A program made the translations under genes and the position numbers. Under the pieces are notes generated by a model. The model saw nothing but the letters and a program-made list of their open reading frames with translations, made no database searches and was not told the origin of the DNA. 64,000 nt of DNA, from contig CANLSH010000012.1 of assembly GCA_947493705.1 (NCBI GenBank), forward strand, positions 1 through 64,000, read 5' to 3'. Numbering within the stretch: position 1 is the first letter of the stretch; each line of letters begins with the position of its first letter. Positions 36,184 to 47,704 of the stretch are shown here, piece by piece. This stretch comes from an uncultured Arachnia sp. Lineage in GTDB: Bacteria > Actinomycetota > Actinomycetes > Propionibacteriales > Propionibacteriaceae.

Positions 36184-36954
36184 TCAGCCGAAGAGGTCGT
36201 CGTCGATGCTCATGGTGTCATAGGCGGGCTTCGGGAGAGCATGTTCGTGTTCGACGGCGGGGACGTCAGAGTGACCGCCGCAACCGTGCTCCAGACTCAC
36301 CACCTGACCGTCCGACGGTGAGAATCTGTTGGTGCAGGCTCCGAACATGGTGCCTAGCGATCCACGCAGAGCCACGAAGTAGCCACACGAATGGCATGGC
36401 CCGGGCGCCTGCCGGGAGAGTTCATTGTCCGGCCCCTGGGGGCCCTCCAACCACCGCACTGCCGCATCGTCGCGTCCCCAGTGGGAGAGCACCCTCTCCC
36501 GCCCCAGCCCAAGCTCCCAGACCGTCGAGCGCAGTTGGGCCCAATCGGCGGGGTCAGCATCCACCGGCAGATCCCCGGTGGAGAAGCCCGGCTCAAGGCG
36601 GGGGTCATCGTCGGCCGTGGGCATGAGCGTCCCGGCCACGATGTCGCCCGCATCGATGCGGTCCTCCCACGGCACCCACGGTGGCGCCAGAAGCGCCCCC
36701 ACCATGGGCAGGAGCACCACCTCATTCACGGTGCACACCTTTGCCCTGGAGGCGCGGACGATGGTCACGGCCCATCGCCATTCGACGTAGCCGGGCAGAT
36801 GACACGCAAAGGAGTGCGTCACGACGCGTTCGCCCTCTTCTGCGTTGACGCCCAAGTGTTGCCCCACTGCGTCGGTCCAGGATTGTTCTTCGGCCGCGGC
36901 CCGGGCCACATCCACCGCCGCCGCAGCGGCAGCATCCAGTTTCGGTGCAACCAT
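36184..36954 (-). CDS. DUF3027 domain protein
   Basis: A 256-residue actinobacterial protein of unknown function. The conserved HLPGYVEWRWAVTIVRA and EVVLLPMVGALLAPPWVPW segments identify DUF3027, and a possible zinc-binding region (PCHSCGYFVALRGSLG, then CTNRFSPSDG and HGCGGHSD) is present. Its ATG overlaps the stop of the cold-shock gene (TAATG), so the two are translationally coupled, a pairing that is common in actinomycetes. Confidence 0.88.
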   Translation of the reverse strand: MVAPKLDAAAAAAVDVARAAAEEQSWTDAVGQHLGVNAEEGERVVTHSFACHLPGYVEWRWAVTIVRASRAKVCTVNEVVLLPMVGALLAPPWVPWEDRIDAGDIVAGTLMPTADDDPRLEPGFSTGDLPVDADPADWAQLRSTVWELGLGRERVLSHWGRDDAAVRWLEGPQGPDNELSRQAPGPCHSCGYFVALRGSLGTMFGACTNRFSPSDGQVVSLEHGCGGHSDVPAVEHEHALPKPAYDTMSIDDDLFG

Positions 36955-37337
36955 TACATCTCCAGTTCGTCAGCGACGCGACGCAGCAGGAGCGCCACGT
37001 TGGTTGCAGTTTTCTCATCGGGATGGCGATTGCGGCGGTACCCATTGCCGATGCCGTCGAGCAGGTTGATCAGGTCCTCCACGATGGGAGCCATCTGCTC
37101 GGGCTTTTTGCGCAGGTTCTTCGACAGCGACGCAGGCGCCTCCAGTACCTCCAGGGACAGGGCCTGTTCACCCCGACGCCCATCCATCACCCCGAACTCG
37201 ACCCGCTGACCGGTTTTGAGCGCAGTTACCCCGGCGGGCAGCACGGAAGAGCGCACGAAGACATCACCGCCATCGTCTTTGGTGATGAACCCAAAGCCCT
37301 TGTCAGCGTCATAAAAGCGCACTTTTCCGGTGGGCAC
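36954..37337 (-). CDS. cspB: cold-shock domain protein (CspB type)
   Basis: A 127-residue RNA-binding protein. Residues 1-65 form a cold-shock domain with the RNP1-like KGFGFIT and RNP2-like DVFVRSS motifs. The C-terminal half is a helical extension seen in the long actinobacterial CspB. The GTG at 37337 (PTGKVRFYD follows) is chosen because GAGG stands 6 nt upstream and mycobacterial CspB starts the same way. Confidence 0.92.
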   Translation of the reverse strand: MPTGKVRFYDADKGFGFITKDDGGDVFVRSSVLPAGVTALKTGQRVEFGVMDGRRGEQALSLEVLEAPASLSKNLRKKPEQMAPIVEDLINLLDGIGNGYRRNRHPDEKTATNVALLLRRVADELEM

Positions 37338-37424
37338 GGCGGACCTCACTATCGATGATTAAGAACTGGAAAGACCAGTCTATAGCTACGAGTTCTTCAC
37401 CACCATGAGGCACCTCGTGAGGGC

Positions 37425-38195
37425 TCAGGCGGGCTGGTGGGACGCCACGTGTCGAAAGTACTCCGCATACTGAAGCTTCGAAGCTGCGGCCTCGTCGATG
37501 ATGACGAATGCGCGGCGGTGGAACTGCAGGAGGGACGCCGGGCACATGGCCGTGACGGGGCCCTCGATCATGGCGGCCACGACATCTGCCTTCTTCTCAC
37601 CTGAGGCAACCATGACCAAGTTCCGAGCATCCATGATGGTGCCCAACCCCTGGCTGACGCAGTGCGTGGGCACGGTTTCGTCATCGTCGAAGAACCGGGC
37701 GTTGTCATCGCGGGTCTGCTGCGTGAGCGTCTTGACGCGTGTGCGCGAGGAGAACGATGAGGTGGGCTCGTTGAAACCGATGTGGCCGTTGCTGCCGATG
37801 CCCAGGATCTGGACATCGACGCCACCGGCTTCGACAATGGCGTCCTCAAATTCATTGGCTGCAGCTTCAAGGTCTGCGGCGAACCCGTTGGGCACCCTGA
37901 CGCGCTCCGGTGTCATACCCAGAGGTTTGACCACCGTGCGATCAATGGTTTGCCGATAGCTCAGCGGATGCTGAGGATCCAAACCCACGTATTCGTCCAG
38001 AGCGAACCCGAGCGCGTGGGAGAAATCGACATCTCCAGCGGCTGAGCGACGCTGGAGTTCCGCATAGAGGTTGAGCGGTGAGGTTCCGGTGGCCAGGCCC
38101 AGGACTGGGGTGTGCTTTCCCGCGATCTGAGTGATCACACGATCGGCGGCAACCGCGCCCACCTGTTCCTCATCCGGGCAGATGACAACTTCCAT
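37425..38195 (-). CDS. nagB: glucosamine-6-phosphate deaminase
   Basis: A 256-residue enzyme that isomerises and deaminates glucosamine-6-P to fructose-6-P and ammonia, the step after NagA. Active-site segments are seen: GLATGTSPLNLYAEL, the catalytic Asp in FALDEYVGL, and GIGSNGHIGFNEP with the active-site His. The ATG at 38195 follows GAGGAG at 6 nt. It is not in an operon with nagA, which is 14 kb away. No DasR-type operator was recognised upstream. Confidence 0.95.
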   Translation of the reverse strand: MEVVICPDEEQVGAVAADRVITQIAGKHTPVLGLATGTSPLNLYAELQRRSAAGDVDFSHALGFALDEYVGLDPQHPLSYRQTIDRTVVKPLGMTPERVRVPNGFAADLEAAANEFEDAIVEAGGVDVQILGIGSNGHIGFNEPTSSFSSRTRVKTLTQQTRDDNARFFDDDETVPTHCVSQGLGTIMDARNLVMVASGEKKADVVAAMIEGPVTAMCPASLLQFHRRAFVIIDEAAASKLQYAEYFRHVASHQPA

Positions 38196-38399
38196 CACAA
38201 ACTCCTCGTATCGCGTGGGCCCCTGCGGGGTGAAGGCAGGCTGCCCGATTCATTAGCCCGAACCTACCGTGAACCGACCGTCCCTCGCCGTCTCGCTCGC
38301 TGGTTCACATCAAGTGATCACAGTCTCTGAGCAGTACCTGTTCACCTGCGACATCCCAGAGGAAGCCGACGATTGTGACCTGCCCATTAGGATCAGTTC

Positions 38400-39161
38400 A
38401 TGGCTTCGTGGACCGACGGTGCAGCGTACGCTCCCATCGAACGACCCTACGGCTTCGCCTCGCCCGAGGTGGACCCGTTGGCCGACGCCACCACCGCGGC
38501 CGCCGTCACTCCTGGAGCGCTGCCGCCCCCGCAGGATTTCAGCCAGAACATCCCCGCAATTCCACTGCAACACGTCGCAACCGAGCCGCTCAGCCGCCGC
38601 AACCCTTCCCAACCGTTTCAGGTGAGCGGTGGACTCATGACCCTTGCCTCGTCCATGGGGAAGCACACTGTGCGGGATCCTCGGACACCTTTCCACACCC
38701 AGCACCAGGCGAGCGGTTTCCCCGACACGGACAGACTGCCCCCTCCCACCGGTGAACCTCTCGCGCTCGATGTGCATGGACCACCCATGGGCCCCACCAC
38801 AGAGCTGGACACTCTCATGTCATCCGGCATGGCCCGCCGCACCAGCTCATCGAAGGAGTCGCCCCAGGAGATGTCGACGCAAAGAACACTCGTGTTCCTT
38901 GCAGTGGCCTGTTGCGTTCTCGGTTTCACGATCGGTGCCGCCGCCCCCTACATGCTCATTGCTGCCGGCGCCCTGTCACTGCGTGCATCAACACTCACCG
39001 GAAGAGCTGGTATCTGGGCGATCGGGTCAGCTTTCGCGATCATCCTCGCTGGCTTCATTCTGATACCCGGCCTTGAGGTGCTCCTGGGACGCCTCGCCTC
39101 CCTGTCCTTCGGTATCTGGTTCGTCTCCGCTGCTCTCGGCCGTTCGCGGAAAGGTTCTTAG
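38400..39161 (+). CDS. membrane protein with long proline-rich N-terminal region
   Basis: A 253-residue protein. The first 160 residues are Pro/Ala/Ser-rich and disordered looking, and probably cytosolic. Residues 163-245 hold about four membrane helices. No family is recognised. TAGGAT lies 6 nt before the ATG (leaderless). It converges on the NUDIX gene with a 4-bp overlap. Confidence 0.7.
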   Translation: MASWTDGAAYAPIERPYGFASPEVDPLADATTAAAVTPGALPPPQDFSQNIPAIPLQHVATEPLSRRNPSQPFQVSGGLMTLASSMGKHTVRDPRTPFHTQHQASGFPDTDRLPPPTGEPLALDVHGPPMGPTTELDTLMSSGMARRTSSSKESPQEMSTQRTLVFLAVACCVLGFTIGAAAPYMLIAAGALSLRASTLTGRAGIWAIGSAFAIILAGFILIPGLEVLLGRLASLSFGIWFVSAALGRSRKGS

Positions 39162-39652
39162 GGAACGACGGGCACCGTTGACTCGTCCACCTCTCCCAGA
39201 TCAAGGACTTTCTGACCCGTCAGGTCTGCCATGTCAGCCAGCTCGGCTGGCCAGACAAGTTGCGGCAGCTGATCGAGCGGCCACCATCCGTAACCCTTCA
39301 ACCTCTCCTTCTCGCCAGGAGTGAGACCGGCCGGTTCTGGTTTGAAGCGCCCCACCTCAACGCGGAAGAACCACTCCCTCTGCACCCTCACACGGTCCGA
39401 GTAACCATGCGTCACGGTCCTGACAGCCACCGGCCCCATCAGGGCGTCCTCCTCGATCAGCAATCCCGTCTCCTCGCGCAGCTCGCGTTGTGCCGCAGCT
39501 CTCGCAGATTCTCCCTGATCAATCCCACCACCGGGCGTCACCCACCACTGTGACCCCGGCAGTCCCGGATCCGAATCGGCCAGGAGCAGAACGTCGGTGC
39601 CGCTGATACAGATGACACGCGCCGCGGTGCGCCACCCCCACGGACGTTTCAC
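39158..39652 (-). CDS. NUDIX hydrolase
   Basis: A 164-residue hydrolase of nucleoside-diphosphate-linked compounds. The Nudix box is readable as GGGIDQGESARAAAQRELRE followed by ETG. It could be a MutT/RppH-like housecleaning enzyme; the substrate is unknown. The GTG start overlaps the cutC stop (GTGA), so it is coupled to cutC. Confidence 0.9.
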   Translation of the reverse strand: MKRPWGWRTAARVICISGTDVLLLADSDPGLPGSQWWVTPGGGIDQGESARAAAQRELREETGLLIEEDALMGPVAVRTVTHGYSDRVRVQREWFFRVEVGRFKPEPAGLTPGEKERLKGYGWWPLDQLPQLVWPAELADMADLTGQKVLDLGEVDESTVPVVP

Positions 39653-40359
39653 GCGGTGCGATTCCGCTCGTGGGCAATGGTGTCATCCACGAGCGTGCGC
39701 CATGTGCGGACCAGCCCGACGTCCACATACGCCTTCCACGATCCGCCGGGCCGGGCCGGCGATCCAATGTGGAATGCGCGCACCCCGGCACCAACCAGCC
39801 ACGGCACGTGTTCGGCTTTCAACCCTCCCCCCGCCATGATCAATCGAGCGGCGGCTGCCTGTGACCTTGCCCGGTTGATCACATCATCCAACCCGTGCTC
39901 CACCCCGCGCACGGAGCCGGCTGTGAGGACCTGGTCAACGCGGGGCAGTGTCAACAGCCTCCGCCATGCCACATCCTGATCCAGACAGCTGTCAATGGCG
40001 CGATGGAAAGTCCAGGGCCATTCACCTTCGCCCACAAGTTCCGTCATCACTTCGACGTCCACGCCTGCATGACCATCGAGGAAGCCGAGGACCATTCCGT
40101 CGGCCCCGGCGTCGAGATAGCTGCTGATGAGGCCCTTGAGACGCACGGCCTCACCGCCATCAGTTCCGAATCCCGGCCGCAGCCGCACCATGGGACGAAT
40201 CTGGATGGATGTTGCCCGACGTACCTTGTCCACGAGTGCAGGCTCCGGCGACAGACCGCCGTCGTCCATTGAACCCACCAATTCGATGCGATCCGCCCCG
40301 CCCTCCTCCGCCCGCTCGGCGTCGGCGGCGTGCAGCGCAATGACCTCCAACATGTTCAT
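39649..40359 (-). CDS. cutC: CutC-family copper homeostasis protein
   Basis: A 236-residue TIM-barrel protein. Family segments are GADRIELVGSMDDGGLSPE, IRPMVRLRPG, DGMVLGFLD and TFHRAID. The family has been linked to copper tolerance, but its biochemical role is disputed. The start at 40359 follows AGGA at 7 nt. Translational coupling to the NUDIX gene hints at a metabolic rather than metal role. Confidence 0.88.
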   Translation of the reverse strand: MNMLEVIALHAADAERAEEGGADRIELVGSMDDGGLSPEPALVDKVRRATSIQIRPMVRLRPGFGTDGGEAVRLKGLISSYLDAGADGMVLGFLDGHAGVDVEVMTELVGEGEWPWTFHRAIDSCLDQDVAWRRLLTLPRVDQVLTAGSVRGVEHGLDDVINRARSQAAAARLIMAGGGLKAEHVPWLVGAGVRAFHIGSPARPGGSWKAYVDVGLVRTWRTLVDDTIAHERNRTA

Positions 40360-40473
40360 GTGCCCATCCTGCCAACCACAACCCTTCCCCGGGACGGGCC
40401 ACGCCACCGAGGGGGACATCATTTCCACAGAACTGCCAAGAAGATCCTTCGGCGCCGCGCCAGTTGTACAGCA

Positions 40474-40503
40474 CAGGGCGGCCCGGAGAACCGGACCGCC
40501 CTG
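40474..40503 (-). terminator. terminator of groEL
   Basis: A 13-bp GC-rich stem with one wobble (arms 40474-40486 and 40491-40503, loop of 4) lies 25 bp after the groEL stop on the minus strand. Confidence 0.7.
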
Positions 40504-40528
40504 CTGGTGTTGCTGGGTACTGCTGGAC

Positions 40529-42888
<2,360 letters not shown>

Positions 42889-43257
42889 CGAGCAGAGGCT
42901 TGGCTTCCAATGCCGCCGCAACATCAATCAACATGTTCAACCGCTGGTAGTAGCGCGTGGCCGAGATGCCGAAGCGCTCCATGATCGCCTGCTCCCGAGG
43001 CACCGTCGAGGTGAACCAGTTCTCCTCAAAGTCCAGAATGGCGAAGTCCTCGTCGGACAGGACAGAACGCTGTGACGACGCGACGTGATTCGTGGAACGA
43101 ACTTCGGACATGGCGCTCATCATAGTCGCCAGAATCACATCCATGTCATTCCCCGCAGTGAATCGACCCTGATGAGAGCTTGTCCCCGACCCCCCGGACA
43201 GGGTTGACTGGCGGTCATGCCCATCACAGCAGCTGCCTTCACCCCCGGCGCCGCCCC

Positions 43258-44436
43258 GTGCTGAGAATATTTGGGACGAGGCAGTCCTACGCCTGGGGCA
43301 CCCGGGAGTCGATTCCGGCGATCCTGAACCAGCCGTCCGACGATGAACCGTTCGCGGAGTACTGGCTGGGAACACATCCGGCAGGTGATGCCCATCTCGA
43401 GGACGGGACTCGGTTGTCACAAGTGCTCACCACGCAACCGGATCTTCTGGGTGAGGCCACAGTGCAGGCATTCGACGGGCAGTTGCCCTTCCTCATGAAA
43501 CTGCTTTCCGCCGGCTCCCCTCTCAGCCTGCAGGCCCACCCTTCCCGCTCCCAGGCGCAACAGGGCTATGCACGCGAATCCCTCAAAGGCATCGCCCTGT
43601 CCTCCCCGGAGAGATCTTTCAAGGACGACTGGCCGAAACCCGAAGCCATCATTGCGCTGGAACCTTTCGAGGGTTTGGTGGGCTTTCGGGACCCCATTCA
43701 CACGGCCGAGCTGTTCGAGGCCCTCGGGCTCGGGGAAGAGTTGGCCTCAGTCATCGGCCCACTACGGGACCGCAAAACCACCCCGGCACTCCAAGAGGTT
43801 TTCCTCGATGTCCTTTCGCTCGGGGAACGACGACATCTGGTGGATGAACTCCTCGGGGCCGCCGTGAAGCACCTTGATGCGCGGGGCGAGGTGGGCCTGT
43901 TCGCCCGCACCGCCGTCGAGCTCGACGAACACTTCCCCGGTGACCCCAGCATCCTCGCCGCCCTGCTCCTCAACCGCTTCACACTGCAGACGGGCGAGGC
44001 CCTGACGCTCGGAGCTGGCGTCATGCACGCATATCTTCGCGGCACCGGCGTCGAGGTGATGGCCAACTCTGACAACGTGCTGCGCGGGGGCCTGACGAAG
44101 AAACACATCGACGTCGACGCGCTGTTGTCCGTGGTGCACTTCGAGCCCACCAATGTCCATACGTTGCTCGCTGAGGGAGCGGATGGGATCTACTGCTATC
44201 CCACCACTGTCGAGGAGTTCGAGGTGTGGCTGGTTCAGCCGGTGGGCCCCGACGCAGTCGATCTCCCACGCAGCGATTCCGGACGGATCTGTTTCGTCAC
44301 CTCAGGCTCCTTCACCCTGCGGGGAGACGACGCCACGCTCGAATTGGAATGCGGCCAGTCCGTCTTTGTGGGGGCCGATGAACACGTGCACGTTGCTGGC
44401 CACGGGAAAATGTTCGTGGCTGCATCAGGCGCCTAG
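43258..44436 (+). CDS. manA: mannose-6-phosphate isomerase, class I
   Basis: A 392-residue zinc enzyme that interconverts mannose-6-P and fructose-6-P. Zinc ligands are visible in LSLQAHPSRSQA (Gln, His), in KPEAIIALEPFEGLVGF (Glu) and in GAGVMHAYLRGTGVEVMAN (His). GLTKKHIDVDALL is also typical. The GTG at 43258 (then LRIFGTRQSYAWG) is chosen by family N-termini; no ribosome-binding site is evident. It feeds GDP-mannose synthesis or mannose catabolism. Confidence 0.93.
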   Translation: MLRIFGTRQSYAWGTRESIPAILNQPSDDEPFAEYWLGTHPAGDAHLEDGTRLSQVLTTQPDLLGEATVQAFDGQLPFLMKLLSAGSPLSLQAHPSRSQAQQGYARESLKGIALSSPERSFKDDWPKPEAIIALEPFEGLVGFRDPIHTAELFEALGLGEELASVIGPLRDRKTTPALQEVFLDVLSLGERRHLVDELLGAAVKHLDARGEVGLFARTAVELDEHFPGDPSILAALLLNRFTLQTGEALTLGAGVMHAYLRGTGVEVMANSDNVLRGGLTKKHIDVDALLSVVHFEPTNVHTLLAEGADGIYCYPTTVEEFEVWLVQPVGPDAVDLPRSDSGRICFVTSGSFTLRGDDATLELECGQSVFVGADEHVHVAGHGKMFVAASGA

Positions 44437-44459
44437 CCACAAGCTGGCCGCGAGCCACA

Positions 44460-44489
44460 TTGCCCTTTCGTGTCAGTATTCGGCACAAT
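44460..44489 (+). promoter_or_regulatory. tRNA-Thr promoter
   Basis: TTGCCC (44460-44465) and CACAAT (44484-44489) are separated by 18 bp and end 10 bp before the tRNA gene. Confidence 0.5.
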
Positions 44490-44499
44490 GGGGCCCACT

Positions 44500-44575
44500 G
44501 CCTCCGTAGCTCAGCGGCCAGAGCACTCGCCTTGTAAGCGAGCGGTCAAGGGTTCGACTCCCTTCGGGGGCTCCA
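44500..44575 (+). tRNA. tRNA-Thr (anticodon TGT)
   Basis: A 76-nt cloverleaf with encoded CCA. Acceptor arms GCCTCCG and CGGGGGC pair (one G-T), the D stem is GCTC/GAGC, the anticodon stem CTCGC/GCGAG encloses CTTGTAA, giving anticodon TGT, and the T arm contains GGTTCGACTCC. It reads ACA threonine codons. Confidence 0.96.
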
Positions 44576-44605
44576 TACATCACCTGCGCGTCACGCGTTC
44601 GCGGA

Positions 44606-45904
44606 TCACTTGTCTGCCTGCACCCAGGTGCGAGCAACGACTCGGCGCAGCATCCGGACGAAGAGCTTTCTGGCGGATTGGACGAGTTCCAACCCAAATG
44701 GCACCGGGTCCGTGGAGGAGAGCACAGCGTGGTCACCTGCTCCTCGCACGTCGTCCACCCACTGCGCCACCGTCAGTTCGCCTTGACGCCAGTAGTGCCA
44801 GGCAGCCATGGCGTCCCGTCGCACATCAATCCAGCCGGGACCCGCAGCGCCCTGTACACGCGAGGAAGCAGGTGGCAGAGGCAACCCGACAGCATCGGCG
44901 TACATCGCTTTCATGAGGGAAACCCCACACGCCTCAGCCATCGCGGATCGTCCGGTCGGACGCCCTACATTCGCCTCAATCACCGATAGACTTCCCGAGA
45001 CGGGATCTCGCTTGAACTCCACGTATGCGAGCCCCCGGAAGCCTGCCTGAGAAAAGAGTTCGACGGCCCTGTCCCGCACTTCCGTGTCCACGCACGGTTC
45101 TGCGTAGGACGCGATTCCCAGATGCGGCGGCCATTGCCGCTTCTTCCGGGAGACAAAGGTGGCGAGCGCTTCATGATTCCGGTCGAAGTAGGCATTGCAG
45201 GTGAGCAGTTGCTCATCACCCCCCTGCACAAACTCCTGCACCACGAGGGCCGGAACCGTCGGCAGGGCTTCGTGAACCACACACTGGAGTTCGTCGGGGG
45301 TGTGCACCAACAGCACTTTCGAGCCGGTGAAGCGTCGCCACTCCCTGGACTTCACGGTCGGTTTCACCACGAGCGGGAATGACAAGGTACTCGCCGCGAC
45401 CAACGCCGACGCTCTGTCGGTGACAAGTCGCGTTTCCGGTGTACGCATCCCGAGCCGTGAGGTCAGTTGCGCGAATCCACCCTTGTCAAGCAATGCATGA
45501 ACGACAGGGTGCTCAGCCATCGGCACGTGGAAATACGGCTCGAGCCTCTCACGATGGGCGGAAATGTGAAGTACCGCCTGGTCGGTGGCCGGCACCAGCA
45601 CCGCTCGTCCGCCGAGGGTGGGACCGAGTCGTTCCAGCACAGCCACCACCGATTCACGGTGCACATCTGCCTGAATCACCTCATGGCAGGCGTTGGTGCG
45701 CGCCGCGAAGTGTGCGCGATCTCCCGCCAGCCCGATGACGCGTATTCCATCAGCCGCGAAAATCCGTGCCGTCTGGAGCCCCACGACAGATGCCAGACCG
45801 ACGATGACAACCGGCGGGCGATCGGAGCTTGACACCTCGTGACGGTAACAGTCCGGTTCGGCCCATTCGGTCAGCCGCGCCGCAGTTCCCCCGGCACAGT
45901 GCAT
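44606..45904 (-). CDS. ATP-grasp family ligase
   Basis: A 432-residue protein with an N-terminal pre-ATP-grasp Rossmann-like part (VVIVGLASVVGLQTARIFAADG) and an ATP-grasp domain (FPLVVKPTVKSREWRRF, VVQEFVQGGDEQL, GLAYVEFKRDPVSGSLSVIE and ANVGRPTGRS). Such enzymes join a carboxylate to an amine or thiol through an acyl-phosphate. The substrate is unknown. It starts 7 bp after the MurJ-type flippase gene, so the two form an operon, suggesting a role in making a lipid-linked or envelope compound. ATG 45904 is used; a later GTG is possible. Confidence 0.82.
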   Translation of the reverse strand: MHCAGGTAARLTEWAEPDCYRHEVSSSDRPPVVIVGLASVVGLQTARIFAADGIRVIGLAGDRAHFAARTNACHEVIQADVHRESVVAVLERLGPTLGGRAVLVPATDQAVLHISAHRERLEPYFHVPMAEHPVVHALLDKGGFAQLTSRLGMRTPETRLVTDRASALVAASTLSFPLVVKPTVKSREWRRFTGSKVLLVHTPDELQCVVHEALPTVPALVVQEFVQGGDEQLLTCNAYFDRNHEALATFVSRKKRQWPPHLGIASYAEPCVDTEVRDRAVELFSQAGFRGLAYVEFKRDPVSGSLSVIEANVGRPTGRSAMAEACGVSLMKAMYADAVGLPLPPASSRVQGAAGPGWIDVRRDAMAAWHYWRQGELTVAQWVDDVRGAGDHAVLSSTDPVPFGLELVQSARKLFVRMLRRVVARTWVQADK

Positions 45905-45911
45905 CGTTTCT

Positions 45912-47474
45912 TCACTCGTCCTCAATCCCTGGGCGTCGCCGACGCCGCAGGACAGAACGAAGCTCAACGAACTCACCACCACGGAGACCCACGATCACCG
46001 CGACGTAGACCACTGCACCCAGCAGAAATGTCAGGGCCAGCCCGCCGATCTGCCCCGAGGTCGACGCATCTCTCAACCACGAAGGCAGTCCCAGAACGCC
46101 ACATACGCCGACCGCTGCGGCAGTCGCCAGAACCGCGCGAAACGCCGTCCCCATCAGGGGGCCCAACTCGACGCCCTGGTGCCGTCCATGGAGCCGCAGG
46201 AGCACAGCTGCTGCTCCTGCCAGTAGCGACAGCGACGTGGAAGCGGCCAATCCCGCCACTCCGAACCGCACGCCCAGGGTCAGATCTCCGGTGACGTTCA
46301 CGGCCATCACCACGAGCGACACCACAACGGGTGTCCGTGCATCTCCCACCGCCAGGCATGCACGGGAGCCCAGCGTCCGCAGTGCGATGGCGACCGCTGA
46401 TACTGCATAGGCGCTCACCGCGGTGGCTGCCAACATGACGGCTTCATCGGTGAACGCTCCCCGCCCAAAGAGCACATTGACTATGGGGGTCGCGGTGAGC
46501 ATCATCAAGCCCACAACAGGAGTGATCAGAATCACCACCACACGCATGGCACGCGACACGAGGGCACGGAGCTGGCCTCGACGCTCCGGCGCTCCCGCCG
46601 CGCCAAAAGCGGGATAGATGGCGGCCACCAGGGTCACTACCAGCAGGCTGTCGACAAGGGTGACGATTCTCCAACCAAAGTTGAGTGCTGCCACCACGCC
46701 CTCGCCCTGGGCGGAGCCGACCGCACGATCCACCAGGGTGTTGACGTTCACTGCGGCAGTCGTGATCAGGAGTGCCGGGACCAGTCGTAATACCTCCAGC
46801 ACGCCCGGATCATGAAGATCCAGCCGGGGCCTCAGCCGCAGGGAGAACTTGGGCAGAGGTATGAGTTGGATCAGCATTCTGACTGCTGAGCCCACGACGA
46901 ATCCCACAGCCAGCGCATGTGCCCCGAACGTTGGTCCGAAGAAGGCCGCAGCGGCGATCATCACAACGTTGAAGGGCAAGCCCTGAATCCCTGAAGCGAA
47001 AAAACGTCCATTGGCCTGCGTTGCCGCTGCCAGCACATCAGTCGCCGCCACGAATACCGTGGCCACGAGCACGATGCGTGCCAGCTCCACAGCCAGCGTC
47101 CTGGTGCTCTCATCGAAGCCCGGAGCCAGGACCATGACCACCAACTCGGCGGCGAAGTACATCACCACAGCTCCGCTCATCAGCACGAGCATCGTGAGGG
47201 TCAGTACCACCTGCACCACGCGATTGGCCCGCTGTTGATCGCCCGCGGCGACAGCACGACTGACCACCGGCACCAGAGCGCGCGAAATGGCTCCCGCAGC
47301 CAGCGCCAGAACCAGATTCATCAGACCTTGGGCGACGAGGTAGGCATCCAACGCGGAGCTGGCGCCGTAGACAGCAGCGATCACGGCATCCCGCGCAAAT
47401 CCAAACACTTGACTCACGGCGGTGAGCGTGGCCAACAGGATGGCTGCACGGGCAACTCCACGTCCTGCTGACAT
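45912..47474 (-). CDS. MurJ/MviN-type lipid flippase
   Basis: A 520-residue membrane protein of the MOP superfamily with about 14 helices. N-terminal ATLTAVSQVFGFARDAVIAA and AYLVAQGLMNLVLALAAGAI are typical of MurJ. It moves lipid-linked precursors such as lipid II across the membrane. It lacks the long cytosolic tail of mycobacterial MviN. The start at 47474 follows GGGGGGAG at 6 nt. Because it is paired with an ATP-grasp ligase and not with cell-division genes, it may be a specialised paralog rather than the main MurJ. Confidence 0.88.
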   Translation of the reverse strand: MSAGRGVARAAILLATLTAVSQVFGFARDAVIAAVYGASSALDAYLVAQGLMNLVLALAAGAISRALVPVVSRAVAAGDQQRANRVVQVVLTLTMLVLMSGAVVMYFAAELVVMVLAPGFDESTRTLAVELARIVLVATVFVAATDVLAAATQANGRFFASGIQGLPFNVVMIAAAAFFGPTFGAHALAVGFVVGSAVRMLIQLIPLPKFSLRLRPRLDLHDPGVLEVLRLVPALLITTAAVNVNTLVDRAVGSAQGEGVVAALNFGWRIVTLVDSLLVVTLVAAIYPAFGAAGAPERRGQLRALVSRAMRVVVILITPVVGLMMLTATPIVNVLFGRGAFTDEAVMLAATAVSAYAVSAVAIALRTLGSRACLAVGDARTPVVVSLVVMAVNVTGDLTLGVRFGVAGLAASTSLSLLAGAAAVLLRLHGRHQGVELGPLMGTAFRAVLATAAAVGVCGVLGLPSWLRDASTSGQIGGLALTFLLGAVVYVAVIVGLRGGEFVELRSVLRRRRRPGIEDE

Positions 47475-47687
47475 GGACAACTCCCCCCACCTGATGGACG
47501 CGACTGATGCTGCCGAGCCCACGTGTTGCGCCGGGCACGGATAAAACCTTAGTCCCGATCCATACGTTGCTGGATGAGCGAGAGAGGGCTGGGTGTGGCG
47601 TCAGGGAGCAAGCCAGAACCCCTGAACGTCAAAGACCAGATGGCCCGCCGCGTGGCGCCAGTCGCGCCGGTCGGATGACTGACGGGC

Positions 47688-47704
47688 CCGCGGATCGTCC
47701 GCGG
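47688..47704 (-). terminator. small hairpin after the arylsulfotransferase-like gene
   Basis: A 7-bp GC-rich stem with a 3-nt loop lies directly after the stop codon on the minus strand. No T run follows, so it is a weak terminator candidate. Confidence 0.35.
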
